Source: an uncultured Bacteroidota bacterium
Lineage (GTDB): Bacteria; Bacteroidota; Bacteroidia; B-17B0; Aurantibacillaceae
Assembly (NCBI GenBank): GCA_937868675.1
Contig: CALMNJ010000355.1
Location: 1-5,713 of the forward strand
Reading direction: 5' to 3'
Length of the DNA: 5,713 nt
This document shows positions 1 to 5,713 of the stretch, piece by piece; within the stretch, counting starts at the first letter, position 1; the number at the start of each line of letters is the position of its first letter. The position numbers and the translations under genes were made by a program. The notes below the pieces were generated by a model. That model was not told where the DNA came from, searched no databases, and saw only the letters and a list, made by a program, of their open reading frames with translations.

Positions 1-1425
1 AGCCTGCTTTTTGCGGTGTTGCTGTTTGCGGCACTGGCACTCCTTTCGTTTACGTTTCCTAAACAGGGCATTGTAATTGCCGAAAATTACAAACTCGAAT
101 TTCCTTCGCTCAACAAATTGTTTTTGGTACAAAACGAAACCAGAGCCGAACAGGCCATCAGGGCAATAAATAATCTGGATACCACCCTTGCACTTAACGA
201 CACGTCTTCCATCCGCACATCGCGCGACTCGGCAGCAAGGCTTATTACCAGCATCCAGTACAAAAATCAAAAGGCGCTGTGGGCTTTTTTTGAATCCCTC
301 CAAGCTCTCAAAACCAGCGGGCAGTCTATCCGCGTGCTGCATTATGGCGACAGCCAGATAGAGGGCGACCGCATTACAGACTACCTGCGGCTTAAACTAC
401 AGGGACAATTCGGAGGTCAGGGGCCCGGACTTATTTCACTGATGCCCATCTCGCCCAGCGTAACTAATAAAATTGTGAACGGTCCCGGATGGGACCGCTT
501 CAATGTATTTACATTTAAAGACAAGCGCGTAACTCACAGCAACTATGGCGTGCTTGCCGGATTTAACCGTTATGCAGGTTACCGGCGCATTTACGATACC
601 AGTGCTGTGCTTTCATCCAGTATCGAAATAAGTACCACGCGGCTGGGCGGCTCAAACGCCATGGCCTACAAAAAACTTAAATTGTTTTATGGTGGTGCCC
701 AGGCCGGAACCTGGTGCGAGTTTTACGATGGTCCCGCACTTATTTCCGCCGATAGCCTTGAATCGGGGGGGTATTTTAGGGTAAAGGAGTATGGAGTTGG
801 GCAGGGCTCCAATGTTCACACGTTCAGGTTCTCCGGAAAAGACAGCCCTGATTTTTACGCCATCTCACTTGAAAGCGAATCAGGCATTTATGTTGACAAT
901 ATACCCTTGCGTGGAAGCAGCGGAACATTTTTTCACCTCATCAATAATGCCCAACTCAAGGCGTTTTACGATTACCTGAATGTGAAACTCATCATTCTTC
1001 AATTTGGCGGCAATGTTATGCCTTCGATCAAAGACGCGCAGATGGCAGCTAATTTTGGTGATTACATGCGCTATCAGCTTTCCATTATCCGTAAGCTGGC
1101 GCCAAATGCCAGCATCCTGTTCATTGGTCCGTCGGATATGAGTGTGAAGCAGGGAACCGATTACGTTACCACTCCTTTTTTGGAGGAAACGCGAAACGCA
1201 ATTAAAAAAGCGGCCCTTGATTACGACTGCGCCTTTTTTGATATGTACGACTGTATGGGCGGACGCAACAGCATGCCGCTGTGGGTGGATCAGAAGCTGG
1301 CAGCTACCGATTACACACACCTCAGTCCTCAGGGCGCAAGAAAAATTGCCACTTTGCTCTACACAGCATTAATGAACGAGTATAACAGTTACCTGCGTGC
1401 CGCAAATGAAAAAACACATAAATAA
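1..1425 (+). CDS. SGNH/GDSL-type hydrolase or acyltransferase, membrane-anchored (5' partial)
   Basis: The frame is open from the first base, so the true start lies upstream. A GTG at 16 is possible but would cut into the hydrophobic N-terminal segment (about residues 1-20 of the visible frame), which looks like a signal anchor. The rest should be periplasmic. Counting from the GTG at 16, the SGNH blocks are visible: block I HYGDSQIEGDR with nucleophile Ser113, a block II-like glycine at G300 (PLRGSS), block III FGGN with N333, and block V DYTH with D432 and H435. All catalytic residues are present. About 185 residues separate blocks I and II, far more than in a minimal SGNH fold, so a separate probably beta-rich domain is inserted there. 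The stop overlaps the next gene by 20 bases, and an MBOAT gene follows. By analogy with AlgJ/AlgX or PatB partners of MBOAT proteins, it may transfer or remove acyl groups on an envelope glycan. The substrate is inference; the fold call is firm. Confidence 0.88.
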   Translation, partial: SLLFAVLLFAALALLSFTFPKQGIVIAENYKLEFPSLNKLFLVQNETRAEQAIRAINNLDTTLALNDTSSIRTSRDSAARLITSIQYKNQKALWAFFESLQALKTSGQSIRVLHYGDSQIEGDRITDYLRLKLQGQFGGQGPGLISLMPISPSVTNKIVNGPGWDRFNVFTFKDKRVTHSNYGVLAGFNRYAGYRRIYDTSAVLSSSIEISTTRLGGSNAMAYKKLKLFYGGAQAGTWCEFYDGPALISADSLESGGYFRVKEYGVGQGSNVHTFRFSGKDSPDFYAISLESESGIYVDNIPLRGSSGTFFHLINNAQLKAFYDYLNVKLIILQFGGNVMPSIKDAQMAANFGDYMRYQLSIIRKLAPNASILFIGPSDMSVKQGTDYVTTPFLEETRNAIKKAALDYDCAFFDMYDCMGGRNSMPLWVDQKLAATDYTHLSPQGARKIATLLYTALMNEYNSYLRAANEKTHK

Positions 1426-2641
1426 AACGGTTTTTATTTTTTTGTTGGTTGTTTTGGCAGGGCCATTCTTTTCTTTTTCGCAGGACGACTGGAAGAACCA
1501 TCCCTTTATAAACTACAGCTACAACCGCTTTTATTTCGGGAAAGACAGCCTTGCTTTTATGAAACTCTGCGGCAGGCTGAACACGCTTAGCAGCAGTAAC
1601 CCTGAACGAATCAATGTAGTGCATTTTGGTGGTTCACACGTTCAGGGAGGAATCTGGAGCAATACTTTTGTCACACTTTTGCAAAAACGATTTGCTCCCG
1701 ACGGCGGAGGCTATTTCGTGTTCCCTTACCGAATGGGAAAAACAAACGGTCAGCCTTACGCCCGGTCTTTTACAACCGGAAAATGGAAACTTTGCAGGTC
1801 GCTGGGAGTAAACCCTTGTTATCCACTGGGGCCATGTGCACTTAGTTTAAAAACAACCGAAGCCTGTACGTTCGGTGCTTGCCTTACTACGGAAGCCGTG
1901 TGCAAAAAAACAAACCGTGTAAAGGTGTATCATAATTTTTGTCCCGGTTACGAACTAAAGCTGGTTCATCCGCCAGGTGGTGCAAAACAGGCCGACTGGA
2001 AAGAACAGGGCTACAGTTTGTTTGAATGGGAGCAGCCGGTGGACTCGGTGGTTTTTGAACTGAAAAAGCTGGACACGCTTCAAAACGAATTTATTTTGTT
2101 TGGATTGAGTCTCGAAAATACCGGCCCGGGCGGAATTTACTTCGCAGGTCTGGGAGCCAACGGAGCTTCGAGCGCAACCTTTCTCCGGTGCAATGATCTT
2201 GAAAAACAATTGAGAGATATTTCGCCTGACCTGGTGATTATGTCGCTGGGGGTTAACGATACGCAATCAAAAGGTTTTGCAAAGGAGGATTACATCGAAC
2301 ATTATGACAGCCTCATCGCAATTATTAGAAAAGCGAGCCCGAAGGCGCAGATATTGTTAACCACTACAACCGACAATTATGTTAAGCGTAAATCCTCCAA
2401 CAAACGAACCATTCCGGCCCGTGACGCCATGTTTGAATTGATGGAAAAACATCATGTAGCCGTGTGGGATCTGTTTTCACTCATGGGGGGTTATAAATCC
2501 ATTTCGAGGTGGTACAAGGCCGGATTAGCTGTAAAGGATAAAGTTCATTTTACAGCAAGAGGATATGTACTTATTGGCCGGCTTCAGTATGAAGCTTTTA
2601 TGAAAGCGTTCGACCAGCAAACAAAAATACAGAGGCAATAA
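1406..2641 (+). CDS. Secreted SGNH-fold protein, second copy, with GGS in place of GDS
   Basis: The ATG at 1406 gives a standard signal peptide (positive MKKHINK, hydrophobic 8-22, likely cut after SFS at 25/26), giving a periplasmic or exported protein of 411 residues. A GTG at 1397 would only add three residues. Block I reads HFGGSHVQGG with Ser77, so the usual Asp before the serine is Gly. A block II-like glycine is G253 (ANGASS), block III is GVND with N284, and block V is DKVH with D378 and H381. The Ser, Gly, Asn, Asp and His set is therefore complete. About 175 residues lie between blocks I and II, as in the upstream gene, which makes the two likely paralogues. This insert carries seven cysteines between residues 130 and 179. 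It overlaps the gene before it by 20 bases and the MBOAT gene by 4. A joint role in glycan O-acylation is inferred from this context; whether it is an active enzyme is not certain. Confidence 0.87.
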   Translation: MKKHINKTVFIFLLVVLAGPFFSFSQDDWKNHPFINYSYNRFYFGKDSLAFMKLCGRLNTLSSSNPERINVVHFGGSHVQGGIWSNTFVTLLQKRFAPDGGGYFVFPYRMGKTNGQPYARSFTTGKWKLCRSLGVNPCYPLGPCALSLKTTEACTFGACLTTEAVCKKTNRVKVYHNFCPGYELKLVHPPGGAKQADWKEQGYSLFEWEQPVDSVVFELKKLDTLQNEFILFGLSLENTGPGGIYFAGLGANGASSATFLRCNDLEKQLRDISPDLVIMSLGVNDTQSKGFAKEDYIEHYDSLIAIIRKASPKAQILLTTTTDNYVKRKSSNKRTIPARDAMFELMEKHHVAVWDLFSLMGGYKSISRWYKAGLAVKDKVHFTARGYVLIGRLQYEAFMKAFDQQTKIQRQ

Positions 2642-4290
2642 ACTGGCTCAGTGAAATATTTCAGTATACACAGCACAAGCCCCTGCTGTTTACACATCTT
2701 TTCTTCTGGGGGTTTTTTATTTTGGTTCTTGGCGGTTACTCTTTGGTTTACAAAACGCCAAAACGTCGAACCGCATACCTGCTGGCAGTAAGCCTTTTCT
2801 TTTATTTTAAAACCAGTGGAATTTTCCTGTTACTGCTGCTGTTTACCATTTGCAGCGATTATTTCTGGGGCCGGAAAATAGTTGAAGCAACGAGCACCGG
2901 AAAGCGGAAGTTTTATCTTACCATGAGCGTGTTGCTTAATCTCATTTTGCTTTGCTACTTTAAGTACGCGTATTTTTTTACTGAAAGCTACAATCAGTTA
3001 CTCGAAACAAATGTGCCATTCTTTAATCACTTCGCGCAATTTTCAAATTCATTTTTTGGAACCAGTTTCAGTGTCACAAAGCTCCTGGTGCCGGTGGGAG
3101 TTTCGTTCTTCACATTTCAGTCGCTTTCATACACCATTGATATGTACAGAAAAAAGGTTGAACCTGTGCGCAATGTAATGGATTATGGTTTTTTTGTCTG
3201 TTTTTTTCCGCATCTGGTGGCCGGTCCAATCGTAAAGGCACACGACTTTATTGATCAGATCTATAAACCCTACGAACTTAGCCGCCGCGACTTTGGTATG
3301 GCGCTGTTTTGGATACTGAACGGTTTCTGCAAAAAAATTACCGCCGACTATATAGCCGTAAACTTTGTGGATCGCATTTTTGATAATCCGAATTATTATA
3401 GCGGCCCCGAAGTAGCTTCGGGTATTTTTGGCTACTCACTTCAGATTTATATGGATTTTAGCGGCTACACGGACATGGCCATTGGTTTGGCACTGATACT
3501 GGGATTCAGACTTAAGCCCAATTTTAATTCCCCTTATAAGGCAGCCAGCACGAGTGAGTTCTGGAAACGCTGGCACATCTCGCTATCCAGTTGGCTACAG
3601 GAATATCTTTATTTTCCGCTGGGCGGTAATCGCAATGGCAGCCTGGGCTCGTATGTGGCGCTGGGAGTCATTTTTATTTTTTTGGTTCTCCTTACCGGCG
3701 AACTCTGGCTGCTTTACGTTCTGATGGTTCTTGCTTCGCTGCTGGCTATGGCTGCTCTCATTTCGCTAAAAATAAAACAAGCCATCAATACCAATATTAA
3801 TTTAATGGTTACCATGCTTTTGGGTGGCTTGTGGCATGGCAGTAGTTGGCTGTTTGTTATCTGGGGAGGATTAAACGGAATTGGTTTGGTGATCCACAAG
3901 CTTTGGCAAAAAATTTCACCTTTCAAAAACAATGAAACCTGGCCCGTTCGCGTGGTAATGATCGCGGTGACGCTTACGTTTATCAGTTTTACACGTATTT
4001 TTTTCAGAAGTAACGATATGGCCACCGTGCAGATGATCTTTGAACGTATGCGCTTTCATTCCGATTGGAGTCTGCTCCCTCAAATCATTAAAGGCTACGC
4101 GACTGTGTTTGCGGTGATGGCCATTGGTTACATCATCCACTGGATTCCGGAGCCGGCCAAACAAAAATACCGCCTCTGGTTTGCTGATATGCCGCATGCG
4201 GGGCAGATTATGATAGCTGTTATGCTGGTGTTTGCAATGTACCAGCTCATGAGCGGCGAAATGCAGCCTTTTATTTATTTTCAGTTCTGA
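2638..4290 (+). CDS. MBOAT-family membrane O-acyltransferase (AlgI/DltB/PatA-like)
   Basis: This polytopic membrane protein of about 550 residues belongs to the MBOAT family, which moves acyl groups, often acetyl, across the inner membrane to extracytoplasmic acceptors. Counting from 2638, key motifs are MDFSGYTDMAIG (272-283), FWKRWHISLSSW with H313, YFPLGGNR ending at 332, and GGLWHGSSW with H400, the residue expected to be catalytic. An extra hydrophobic stretch of about 50 residues separates GGNR from the NLMVTMLLGG helix, where AlgI/DltB proteins usually have only a few residues. The start is uncertain. The frame is open from 2593 but has no ATG or GTG before 2722. The TTG at 2722 would delete half of the first membrane helix, whereas ATA at 2638 gives a family-like N-terminus (NWLSEIFQYT, then LLFTHLFFW) and overlaps the preceding stop as ATAA. 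I place the start there. The two upstream SGNH genes are its likely partners. Confidence 0.92.
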   Translation: MNWLSEIFQYTQHKPLLFTHLFFWGFFILVLGGYSLVYKTPKRRTAYLLAVSLFFYFKTSGIFLLLLLFTICSDYFWGRKIVEATSTGKRKFYLTMSVLLNLILLCYFKYAYFFTESYNQLLETNVPFFNHFAQFSNSFFGTSFSVTKLLVPVGVSFFTFQSLSYTIDMYRKKVEPVRNVMDYGFFVCFFPHLVAGPIVKAHDFIDQIYKPYELSRRDFGMALFWILNGFCKKITADYIAVNFVDRIFDNPNYYSGPEVASGIFGYSLQIYMDFSGYTDMAIGLALILGFRLKPNFNSPYKAASTSEFWKRWHISLSSWLQEYLYFPLGGNRNGSLGSYVALGVIFIFLVLLTGELWLLYVLMVLASLLAMAALISLKIKQAINTNINLMVTMLLGGLWHGSSWLFVIWGGLNGIGLVIHKLWQKISPFKNNETWPVRVVMIAVTLTFISFTRIFFRSNDMATVQMIFERMRFHSDWSLLPQIIKGYATVFAVMAIGYIIHWIPEPAKQKYRLWFADMPHAGQIMIAVMLVFAMYQLMSGEMQPFIYFQF

Positions 4291-4366
4291 GTGAACGTCA
4301 CCGGGAATGGGCCGCAGGTCAAATTTGCGGTATCTGTGTACAAAAGCACCGAATCATGTTGTAACA

Positions 4367-4388
4367 AGTTCGACGCTTTCGTTGACTT
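4367..4388. terminator. Weak hairpin between convergent genes
   Basis: The arms 4367-4375 and 4380-4388 pair around a CTTT loop: six inner base pairs (one G-U), one mismatch, then two more pairs (one G-U). AT-rich sequence follows on the + strand, but neither strand has a real T tract. It lies 11 bases beyond the SRPBCC stop and about 76 beyond the MBOAT stop, so it could end either transcript. The support is weak. A second small stem, CCGCA 4312-4316 with TGCGG 4326-4330, lies closer to the MBOAT stop and is no stronger. Confidence 0.3.
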
Positions 4389-4396
4389 ATACAATA

Positions 4397-4897
4397 TTAT
4401 TTTAAAGTAGGCAGCAATTCGTCGAGGTTGTCGTGGGCCATTGCAAACCCCTGTTCGAAGCCCATTTCAATTATTTTCTCCAGATCGCTTTGCGTGCCAT
4501 AGGTCAACTCTGCAATTACCTGTGTTTTTCCTTCTGCTTCTGTAAAGCTTACTTTCCAGAGGGTTCGTGGCATTTGAAGATTAAGAACACCTTTCTCGTC
4601 GCAGAAGCCGTCGTACCCTTCAAAACTTTTCCCTTCTACAATGTTGTTGTAGTCGGCACGGCAATAATGCCGGCTTCCATCTGGTCCCTCCATATAGTAT
4701 AGCCAGTGTCCGCCATTTCTGAAGTCCATCCTTACGGTATTTGTTTTCCAGGGTCTTGGCGCCCACCATTCATCCAGAATATCGCCCCGGGTCCAGGTTT
4801 TCCATACCAGATCAACCGGTGAGTCAAATTGACGGGTTACAAACATTTGTCTTGCTGCCGGATTTTTGCTGTAAATTGTTTTGCTGATTGTTTTCAT
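4397..4897 (-). CDS. SRPBCC-domain protein (AHSA1-like, START-type fold)
   Basis: This is a cytoplasmic protein of 166 residues with no signal peptide. It shows the pattern of the AHSA1 branch of the SRPBCC superfamily: a first strand (MFVTRQFDSP, 18-27), then a short helical part with VWKTWT and the hallmark LDEWWAP (41-47), a run of strands including MDFRNGGHWLYYM and the LWKVSF region, and a long C-terminal helix from about residue 136 that would close a hydrophobic pocket. The length is normal for the family. The family binds hydrophobic ligands or acts as a helper protein, and no ligand can be predicted here. Its ATG overlaps the stop of the ArsR gene as ATGA, so it is the second gene of a two-gene operon and coupled to its regulator. 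ArsR/AHSA1 pairs are widespread in bacteria, and their physiological role is mostly undefined. The family call is firm; function is open. Confidence 0.9.
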   Translation of the reverse strand: MKTISKTIYSKNPAARQMFVTRQFDSPVDLVWKTWTRGDILDEWWAPRPWKTNTVRMDFRNGGHWLYYMEGPDGSRHYCRADYNNIVEGKSFEGYDGFCDEKGVLNLQMPRTLWKVSFTEAEGKTQVIAELTYGTQSDLEKIIEMGFEQGFAMAHDNLDELLPTLK

Positions 4898-5229
4898 TTT
4901 TGTTTGGTTTTAAGTTTTGTTAATACATCATTAAGACGGTCAAAGCGGTCTTCCCACATTTGCCGGAATGGCTTCAGCCAGTTGTCAATTATTTTCATTT
5001 GTTTGGGATTTAAGTGATAATATATTTCACGGCCCATTTTTTCCTGCTTCACGAGCCGGCATTCGGCCAAAATCATAATGTGTTTTGAAACAGCCTGACG
5101 ACTGCTTTCAAAATGCGCGGCGATAGCATTCGGAGTCATGGCCTGCGCGGCAATAAGTGTTAGTATGGCCCTTCTGGTTGGATCGGCTATGGCCTGAAAT
5201 ACATCGCGGTTTATTTGCATTGGTTTCAT
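4894..5229 (-). CDS. ArsR-family winged-helix transcriptional repressor
   Basis: This 111-residue DNA-binding protein, counted from the ATG at 5229, opens with the strongly conserved RDVFQAIADPTRRAIL (8-23), continues with the helix-turn-helix (TPNAIAAHFESSRQAVSKHI, 32-51, recognition helix about 43-54), a wing at about 60-73 (VKQEKMGREIYYHL), and a C-terminal helix (84-106) typical for dimerisation. The ELCVCDL metal-binding box of metal-sensing ArsR proteins is absent. The only cysteine is C57, so this is not a classical metal sensor. An in-frame ATG at 5220 is an equally possible start; the more upstream TTG at 5278-5280 lies inside the promoter and is unlikely. Its stop overlaps the SRPBCC start as ATGA. 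Inverted GCAAC/GTTGC half-sites cover its own promoter, so it probably represses its own operon. The inducer is unknown. Confidence 0.92.
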   Translation of the reverse strand: MKPMQINRDVFQAIADPTRRAILTLIAAQAMTPNAIAAHFESSRQAVSKHIMILAECRLVKQEKMGREIYYHLNPKQMKIIDNWLKPFRQMWEDRFDRLNDVLTKLKTKQK

Positions 5230-5232
5230 AAT

Positions 5233-5278
5233 GCGCAACTTTATGGTTGCAAATATATATGCAACGATCCGGTTGCGC
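5233..5278. promoter_or_regulatory. Nested palindromic operator, four GCAAC/GTTGC half-sites
   Basis: Half-sites lie at 5235-5239 (GCAAC), 5246-5250 (GTTGC), 5261-5265 (GCAAC) and 5272-5276 (GTTGC). All four are symmetric about one centre at 5255.5, in the -7 box. The outer arms extend to 7 bases (GCGCAAC 5233-5239 with GTTGCGC 5272-5278) and the inner arms to 6 (GTTGCA 5246-5251 with TGCAAC 5260-5265). It can also be read as two copies of GCAAC-N6-GTTGC, 26 bp apart. Binding here would block both promoter boxes and the start site. The adjacent ArsR protein is the obvious candidate ligand, by inference. Confidence 0.68.
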
Positions 5279-5281
5279 AAA
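5250..5281 (-). promoter_or_regulatory. Bacteroidota-type promoter of the ArsR/SRPBCC operon
   Basis: Read on the - strand, TTTG (5281-5278) is followed after 20 bases by TATATTTG (5257-5250). This matches the Bacteroidota -33 TTTG / -7 TAnnTTTG consensus with its usual spacing. It predicts transcription starting near 5243-5246, leaving a leader of about 15 bases to the ATG at 5229 or about 25 to the ATG at 5220. Operator half-sites surround and overlap both boxes. Confidence 0.75.
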
Positions 5282-5316
5282 ATAAGATGCCTTTTTTATA
5301 AGGGGTAAAAACGACA

Positions 5317-5330
5317 CTTCCGGGGGGAAG
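5317..5330. other. Small G-rich hairpin in the divergent intergenic region
   Basis: CTTCC (5317-5321) and GGAAG (5326-5330) are perfect complements around GGGG. No T tract follows directly on either strand, so it is not a convincing terminator. It lies upstream of both divergent genes and has no assigned role. Confidence 0.3.
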
Positions 5331-5347
5331 GTGCGTACAATCAGTCC

Positions 5348-5361
5348 TGTTGACACAACCA
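5348..5361. repeat. Palindromic motif TGTTG-N3-CAACCA, copy 1
   Basis: The core GTTG-ACA-CAAC at 5349-5359 is a perfect inverted repeat, with T before and CA after. The same pattern, with a different central triplet, recurs exactly 42 bp downstream, on the same face of the helix. This suggests a pair of protein-binding sites upstream of the rightward gene. No regulator is identified. Confidence 0.4.
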
Positions 5362-5389
5362 TTTAGCGCCTTGCCTTCCGGCTATTTAT

Positions 5390-5403
5390 TGTTGTATCAA
5401 CCA
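5390..5403. repeat. Palindromic motif TGTTG-N3-CAACCA, copy 2
   Basis: The core GTTG-TAT-CAAC at 5391-5401 matches copy 1 at every position except the central triplet, including the flanking T and CA. It lies about 30 bp upstream of the possible -33 box of the rightward gene, a position that would suit an activator or an upstream operator. Confidence 0.4.
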
Positions 5404-5430
5404 GTTCGGCCGTGTAAACTAAATTCACTT

Positions 5431-5460
5431 ATTGGACTCTGAAATACGTGTATATTTATG
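5431..5460 (+). promoter_or_regulatory. Possible promoter of the rightward secreted-protein gene
   Basis: TATTTATG (5453-5460) is one base off TAnnTTTG and follows ATTG (5431-5434) after 18 bases, slightly short of the usual 19-21. An overlapping TATATTTA at 5451 is an alternative with poorer spacing. Transcription would start near 5464-5467, about 10 bases before the ATG at 5477. The match is imperfect, so this is tentative. Confidence 0.35.
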
Positions 5461-5476
5461 CTAAAGTTCACTTACC

Positions 5477-5713
5477 ATGAAACGCCTTCTGATACTGCTT
5501 TTCGCTTGTTCGTTTGTTGCTTCGTACGGCCAGACTAAGTCAAAAAATCTGAAAATAAAATACACGCTGCTTCCTGGCTGGACGGTGGAGGAGTTTGGGG
5601 GCAAAGCACCCTGGGAAGACGCGGGCAACGACTTGTGCCACTGCGCCGGCGCCGTGTTTACCAAAACACACAAGGATGGTAAAATGAAAATAGTGGTGTA
5701 CCCAAGTACGCAG
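5477..5713 (+). CDS. Secreted protein of unknown function (3' partial)
   Basis: The frame opens at ATG 5477 and is still open at the window end, giving 79 residues. It begins with a clear signal peptide (MKRLLILLFACSFVASYGQ). The hydrophobic core runs on past Cys11, so cleavage by signal peptidase I near G18/Q19 is more likely than lipoprotein processing. The mature part starts with a lysine-rich stretch (KSKNLKIKY), then LLPGWTVEEFGG, a cysteine pair C54-H-C56 in DLCHCAG, and a strand-like MKIVVYP. I do not recognise the family, and no enzyme motif is visible in this part. The CxC pair could form a disulfide or bind a metal. The ATG is preceded by a possible promoter and paired palindromes. 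An antisense frame on the other strand here has no signal or domain pattern, whereas this frame has a convincing signal peptide. Confidence 0.78.
   Translation, partial: MKRLLILLFACSFVASYGQTKSKNLKIKYTLLPGWTVEEFGGKAPWEDAGNDLCHCAGAVFTKTHKDGKMKIVVYPSTQ

Noticed and set aside
765..771. Run of seven G in the first SGNH gene as a phase-variable tract
   Set aside because: The run is short, the frame continues intact to the conserved block V motif, and six-G runs occur elsewhere in the window without special context.
880..1320. 146-residue open frame on the - strand inside the first SGNH gene
   Set aside because: It is fully antisense to a gene with intact catalytic motifs and shows no domain pattern. 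Similar antisense frames at 1322-1624, 1955-2266, 3714-4025 and 3916-4197 are rejected for the same reason.
2722..2724. TTG as the start of the MBOAT gene
   Set aside because: It would remove half of the first membrane helix and the family-like N-terminus, and leave an 80-base gap in an otherwise overlapping operon. It remains possible as a secondary start.
4291..4301. GTGA-ACG-TCAC inverted repeat just after the MBOAT stop
   Set aside because: A four-base stem with a three-base loop and no T tract is expected by chance and does not support a terminator call.
5230..5280. TTG start at 5280 extending the ArsR protein by 17 residues
   Set aside because: The extension would be coded by the promoter and operator itself, and the predicted transcript starts downstream of it. 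Family members usually begin close to the RDVFQAIADPTRR motif.
5461..5673. 70-residue open frame on the - strand at the right edge
   Set aside because: It is antisense to a + strand frame that has a convincing signal peptide, and it has no recognisable pattern of its own.

Overview
The window looks like a chromosomal segment of a Bacteroidota bacterium. The clues are a promoter of the TTTG / TAnnTTTG type ahead of a regulator gene, signal peptides ending in ...SQ and ...GQ, weak or absent Shine-Dalgarno sequences, moderate GC, and protein families typical of that phylum (paired SGNH proteins next to an MBOAT acyltransferase, and an ArsR/SRPBCC gene pair). Genus cannot be told from the sequence.

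Left two thirds (1-4290, + strand): a tightly packed three-gene unit. Two secreted or membrane-anchored SGNH-fold proteins (1-1425, entering from the left edge, and 1406-2641) are followed by an MBOAT membrane O-acyltransferase (about 2638-4290). Successive genes overlap by 20 and 4 bases, so they are almost certainly co-transcribed and translationally coupled. The usual model for this gene combination is that the MBOAT protein moves acyl (probably acetyl) groups across the inner membrane and periplasmic SGNH partners place them on, or remove them from, a glycan. The substrate cannot be read from the window. The MBOAT reading frame has no ATG where its first membrane segment begins. The expected start sits on ATA within ATAA, which looks like a former ATGA stop/start overlap changed by one base.

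Middle (4291-4396): a short gap between convergent units with one weak hairpin.

Right part (4397-5281, - strand): an ArsR-type repressor and an SRPBCC (AHSA1-like) protein overlapping by ATGA, transcribed leftward from a recognisable Bacteroidota promoter. The promoter carries a symmetric set of four GCAAC/GTTGC half-sites, probably the repressor's own operator.

Right edge (5282-5713): an intergenic region with two GTTG-N3-CAAC palindromes exactly 42 bp apart, followed by the first 79 codons of an unrecognised secreted protein on the + strand that runs off the window. Nothing here clearly amounts to a new system. The points most worth a second look are the ATA start junction, the nested operator, and the architecture of the SGNH/SGNH/MBOAT cassette.
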